Of a DNA stretch of 9,847 nucleotides, positions 7,138 through 9,847 are shown in pieces (the stretch's first letter is position 1; each line of letters begins with the position of its first letter). A program made the position numbers and the translations under genes. The notes beneath the pieces were generated by a model. That model made no database searches. It saw nothing but the letters and a program-made list of their open reading frames with translations, and was not told the origin of the DNA. The DNA is from Gammaproteobacteria bacterium (GTDB lineage Bacteria; Pseudomonadota; Gammaproteobacteria; GCA-001735895), in the NCBI GenBank assembly GCA_024763185.1, contig JANTFY010000067.1, forward strand, positions 1-9,847, in the 5' to 3' direction.

Positions 7138-7170
7138 AACAAAAGGCCTGGCAAGGTATCTGCCCTGGCC
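7138..7170 (-). terminator. Intrinsic terminator of the yihY-xthA-crp/fnr unit
   Basis: Read on the minus strand, GGCC-AG-GGCA, a 7-nt loop, then TGCC-A-GGCC are followed directly by TTTTGTT. This gives eight base pairs with a small internal loop and a U-rich tail, about 40 nt after the stop codon of the Crp/Fnr gene. The position and the tail make it a good Rho-independent terminator. It would also separate that unit from the rhodanese-EAL unit. Confidence 0.7.
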
Positions 7171-7186
7171 GGAAGAGTCGTGGTAT

Positions 7187-7204
7187 GGCTATCGAATGAT
7201 AGCC
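7187..7204. repeat. Perfect 7-bp hairpin just after the Crp/Fnr stop
   Basis: GGCTATC and GATAGCC flank a 4-nt loop (GAAT on the plus strand). On the minus strand the hairpin begins 5 nt after the TGA of the Crp/Fnr gene and has no U-run behind it. It is more likely an mRNA 3'-end stabilising or pausing hairpin than a terminator. Confidence 0.5.
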
Positions 7205-7209
7205 GGCCA

Positions 7210-7983
7210 TCAGTATAACGAATGGATCTTTACTGAATCGGGATTAAAATTACCCAGCTCACAAAGGCTGTTAACGTCGTGTATGCTCAGTGTTTTGGAG
7301 GAAATTTCCATCAAACCCATTTCACGCAGGGTTTTAAGGGTACGATTGACATGAATCTTGGTCAGCCCGGTGGCATCCCCGATATCTTCCTGCGACAAGG
7401 GAAAGTGTATGGCCGTATCCTGCTGATGGTTATAGATCATCTTGATTCGATGAAACAGCTCCGAGCAGAAAAATGCCACGCGCTCAATGGCCGATTGCTG
7501 GCCTATGGTCAATAAGCGGCTCTGGCAGATGTTCATATCACGTGCATTGAGTTCTGTCAGGCGACGCGCAACACTCAAGTTTTTGCGTAGCAATTCGGGC
7601 ATGGCCTTGCTTGGAAATCCGCACAACACCGTCTCAGACAACGCCATGGCCGAATGTGTCATAACGGCCTGCAAATCGGGTTGAAAGCCGAGCATGTCGC
7701 CGGGCAGGGCGATGCGTATAATCTGTCGTTTGCCACTATCGAGGGTTTTATACACCGCCACCCAGCCATGGTACACGGTAAACATGTAGTCACTGGATTG
7801 CGTTTCACGATAGATTTCCTTGCGCGGGGCGATTGTAAACTGGTTACTGCGGTACTGCTGAGTCCAGTCCAGGTCTTTTTCGTCCACACCATGGAACAGT
7901 GCCAGGCGTCGGATAGAACAATCGGTACAGGCCGTTTGCTTATGTTCAATGGGTATCAGGTGAATATGGCTATCGCTACTCAT
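7210..7983 (-). CDS. Crp/Fnr-family transcriptional regulator with FNR-like cysteines
   Basis: This 257-residue protein has an N-terminal Cys-containing arm, a cyclic-nucleotide-binding-type beta barrel at about 30-130 (DYMFTVYHGWVAVYK and IALPGDMLGF are typical), a dimerisation helix at about 133-160 and a C-terminal winged helix. The HTH is LSQEDIGDATGLTKIHVNRTLKTLR at 196-220 in two halves; the recognition helix reads HVNRTL, unlike the E--SR of FNR, so its DNA site is probably not the classical FNR box. C19, C22 and C121 match E. coli FNR C20, C23 and C122 with identical spacing, but the position of FNR C29 is A28. An oxygen- or redox-sensing cluster is possible but unproven. The gene starts 4 nt after xthA ends, with no evident ribosome binding site, so translational coupling is likely. 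Targets are unknown. Confidence 0.9.
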   Translation of the reverse strand: MSSDSHIHLIPIEHKQTACTDCSIRRLALFHGVDEKDLDWTQQYRSNQFTIAPRKEIYRETQSSDYMFTVYHGWVAVYKTLDSGKRQIIRIALPGDMLGFQPDLQAVMTHSAMALSETVLCGFPSKAMPELLRKNLSVARRLTELNARDMNICQSRLLTIGQQSAIERVAFFCSELFHRIKMIYNHQQDTAIHFPLSQEDIGDATGLTKIHVNRTLKTLREMGLMEISSKTLSIHDVNSLCELGNFNPDSVKIHSLY

Positions 7984-7987
7984 TATT

Positions 7988-8797
7988 TCAATTTAGCTCA
8001 ACCCATACCGGGGCATGGTCGGAAGGTTTAGGCAATGACCGGACATCATAGTCTATTCCCGCACCCGTGACATTATTTTTTAACCGCTCTGTCACCAATA
8101 GGTGATCAATGCGCAGGCCGCGTCGAGGCTCGCGCTCAAAGCCCCGGCTACGGTAATCAAACCAGCTGAACAACTGGTCTTCCTGCGGATGGACCAGGCG
8201 AAAACCATCGTGATACCCCAGCTTGCATAGAGCCTCGAACCACTCTCGCTCTTCTGGCAGAAAACTGGTTTTACCGGTTTTTAACCAGCGTTTGGCATTA
8301 TCCGCCCCGATACCGATATCCTTGTCATCGGGTGCAATATTGTAGTCCCCCATGACCACCACGCGCTGATCCGGGGTATGGGTCTGGCCGAGGAACTCGG
8401 TCAGATCGCGGTAATACTTTTGCTTGGCCGGAAATTTAACCGGATGATCGCGTGACTCGCCCTGCGGAAAATAACCGTTATAGATAAACCAGTCCTGACC
8501 ATCCAGTACATAATGCCCTCCGATAAAACGCTTTTGCGCCTGCTCATCATCAGCGGGAAAACCCAAGCGGCTATCCAGCGCTGTCGTTTTGGATAGCAGG
8601 GCCACGCCGTAATGCGTCTTTTGCCCCATGAACAGGGCTTGATACCCCATTTCCTGAATGGCCTCAAGAGGAAATTCATGATCCTGCACCTTGGTTTCCT
8701 GCAGGCCGATAAATTCGGGGTCGTGTTTATCGATAACAGCTTGCAGCTGATGCAACCTGAGGCGAACACTGTTGACGTTGAAAGATACGATTCTCAT
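7988..8797 (-). CDS. xthA: Exodeoxyribonuclease III (ExoIII, AP endonuclease)
   Basis: This 269-residue protein is collinear with E. coli ExoIII (268 residues). It belongs to the metal-dependent EEP nuclease fold that cuts the backbone 5' of abasic sites in base excision repair and degrades duplex DNA 3' to 5'. Active-site residues are visible: N7 in SFNVNS, E34 in LQETK (metal ligand), Y109 in NGYF, D151 and N153 in GDYN, D231 in RIDH, and D260-H261 in SDHAP. Long blocks such as GYFPQGESRDHP, KFPAK, FLPEEREW and FSWFDYRS are almost unchanged from enteric XthA, so the assignment is secure. It starts 6 nt after the yihY-like gene stops and ends 4 nt before the Crp/Fnr gene. No clear Shine-Dalgarno sequence precedes the ATG, consistent with coupled translation. 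Confidence 0.96.
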   Translation of the reverse strand: MRIVSFNVNSVRLRLHQLQAVIDKHDPEFIGLQETKVQDHEFPLEAIQEMGYQALFMGQKTHYGVALLSKTTALDSRLGFPADDEQAQKRFIGGHYVLDGQDWFIYNGYFPQGESRDHPVKFPAKQKYYRDLTEFLGQTHTPDQRVVVMGDYNIAPDDKDIGIGADNAKRWLKTGKTSFLPEEREWFEALCKLGYHDGFRLVHPQEDQLFSWFDYRSRGFEREPRRGLRIDHLLVTERLKNNVTGAGIDYDVRSLPKPSDHAPVWVELN

Positions 8798-8803
8798 AAG
8801 GTT

Positions 8804-9847
8804 TTACGATTGCTCAAGGATTAAATCCTTCAGGGATTTTTGCTGCAGTGTTTGTTGCAGGTTAAGCTCAATCTTTTGCTGTATATCGCTGATGACCGGG
8901 TCAGTCTTGAACTGCTCAGACATGCCATCATCTTCAGCCTGCCGCGCAGCATGCAGAATGTCCATCACTGAAATCTGTTCTACCGAGCGCGCCGGTAAAT
9001 AGACATTTTCGGGTTCACAGCTATAGCTGATTAGACCATTGTGCTCAAGATTATTAAGCATACGATCTATCATGGTTTCCGGGATATTCAGGCGCTGATA
9101 CAGGCCGGCACGGGTAGGCTTAAAATCCTGTTCACTATAATGCGCCCGGCCGATTTCCAGCATCAGTTGCAGGGCCAGGTTCTCACGCAGGATACCGCTG
9201 ATAGAAAAATTTTCTGTCTTCCAGCGCAATCGTTCCGGGTGTTGATGATAGTAAGAGATCGAGGCCCCGACCAGCAGTATCAGCCAGCCCAGGTAAAGCC
9301 AGATCATGAACAGCAGCAAAATGGCGAAACCGGAATAAATCGCTGTGTAACTGGTGGAACCACCGGCAAACAAGGCAAACAGGTTACCGCTCAAACGCCA
9401 CAAAATACCCGCCACAATGGCACCGTATAATGCCGACCTGATCCTGACCCGGGTATTGGGTACCAGCACATACACAAAGGTAAATGCGGCTATAATCAGT
9501 ACGTAGGGCAACAAGTGTCCTACCAGTTGAATCAGGTCGGCCATGTAGGGCAGGTTCCCGATGGCCTCGACGATGGCATGGCTTTTCAAAGAGGCGGTAA
9601 TGCCGAAAGCAGAAAAAACCAGCACCGGGCCAACCATGACCACGCTCAGATAATTGCTGAAACGTTGCGCCAGGTTTCGATTTCCACGGATACGCCAGGT
9701 TTGGTTGAACGCGGCTTCAATCTTTTGAATCAGGGAAATCACGGTAAACATCAGCATACCCAGCCCCAGTGCACCGAGCACGCCGATCTTCATGTTTTCC
9801 ACAAAGCCGACGATATTGCGGGTGATCTCCGTGCTTTTATCGCCCAA
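8804..9847 (-). CDS. YihY/BrkB family membrane protein with C-terminal winged-helix extension (5' partial)
   Basis: The frame is open to the right edge, so the N-terminus is missing; 347 residues are visible. The conserved membrane core is present: about five hydrophobic helices at visible residues 22-42, 66-86, 111-130, 139-160 and 173-197, with the family segments KIEAAFNQTWRIR, GPVLVFSA, VPNTRVR and YSGFAILLLFMIWLYLGW. The family was once called RNase BN after a misassignment; its real role in the envelope is unsettled. After the last helix comes a cytoplasmic tail of about 140 residues. Visible residues 218-290 resemble a winged helix (an L-QRLNIPETMIDRMLNNLEHNGLI pattern of helix, turn, helix, then wing), as in the longer proteobacterial members. 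The tail then ends in a Gln-rich helix. It precedes xthA by 6 nt and probably heads or lies inside the same transcript. Confidence 0.88.
   Translation of the reverse strand: MGDKSTEITRNIVGFVENMKIGVLGALGLGMLMFTVISLIQKIEAAFNQTWRIRGNRNLAQRFSNYLSVVMVGPVLVFSAFGITASLKSHAIVEAIGNLPYMADLIQLVGHLLPYVLIIAAFTFVYVLVPNTRVRIRSALYGAIVAGILWRLSGNLFALFAGGSTSYTAIYSGFAILLLFMIWLYLGWLILLVGASISYYHQHPERLRWKTENFSISGILRENLALQLMLEIGRAHYSEQDFKPTRAGLYQRLNIPETMIDRMLNNLEHNGLISYSCEPENVYLPARSVEQISVMDILHAARQAEDDGMSEQFKTDPVISDIQQKIELNLQQTLQQKSLKDLILEQS

Noticed and set aside
7121..7354. Plus-strand ORF of 77 codons with a GGGGA before its ATG
   Set aside because: It runs through the terminator hairpins and into the antisense of the Crp/Fnr gene, and the peptide shows no recognisable family features.

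Overview
The window looks like chromosomal DNA from a free-living gammaproteobacterium. The evidence is a CysB regulator collinear with the enterobacterial protein, an ExoIII very close to E. coli XthA, a DUF1820 protein next to a glutaredoxin, and a YihY/BrkB membrane protein. Genes are packed tightly, base composition is fairly even along the window, and I see no insertion sequence, prophage, CRISPR array, tRNA or rRNA. Genus cannot be fixed from the sequence alone.

Layout, left to right. (1) Positions 1-2640, plus strand: a compact run of the end of a glutaredoxin, a DUF1820 protein, a family 2 glycosyltransferase with a forced TTG start, a short MTA/SAH-nucleosidase-like phosphorylase-fold protein and a classical short-chain dehydrogenase. 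The first four genes overlap or nearly touch; the dehydrogenase follows after 47 nt. (2) Positions 2641-2815: a 175-nt intergenic region with a candidate promoter, a small palindrome and a good ribosome binding site, leading into cysB (plus strand, GTG start). (3) cysB converges, 16 nt away, on a minus-strand pair: a secreted rhodanese-like protein followed by a 907-residue membrane c-di-GMP protein (periplasmic sensor, HAMP, PAS, GGDEF, EAL). (4) Positions 6999-7209: a 211-nt intergenic region holding two hairpins, one a good intrinsic terminator for the minus-strand unit to its right. (5) Positions 7210-9847, minus strand: yihY-like membrane protein (5' end outside the window), then xthA, then a Crp/Fnr-family regulator, with gaps of 6 and 4 nt, so probably one transcript.

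The most interesting points are these. The EAL domain has every expected catalytic residue, but the GGDEF domain has lost several substrate or metal positions while keeping its GGDEF and RxxD motifs. That membrane protein has a pair of periplasmic cysteines and sits directly after a secreted rhodanese, which suggests a thiol- or sulfur-responsive c-di-GMP module (inference). The Crp/Fnr protein keeps three of the four FNR iron-sulfur cysteines at exactly the E. coli spacing, with alanine at the fourth. The glycosyltransferase start lies in frame just behind the stop codon of the gene before it. None of this amounts to a clearly new defence or mobile system; most of the window is ordinary core or near-core genome.
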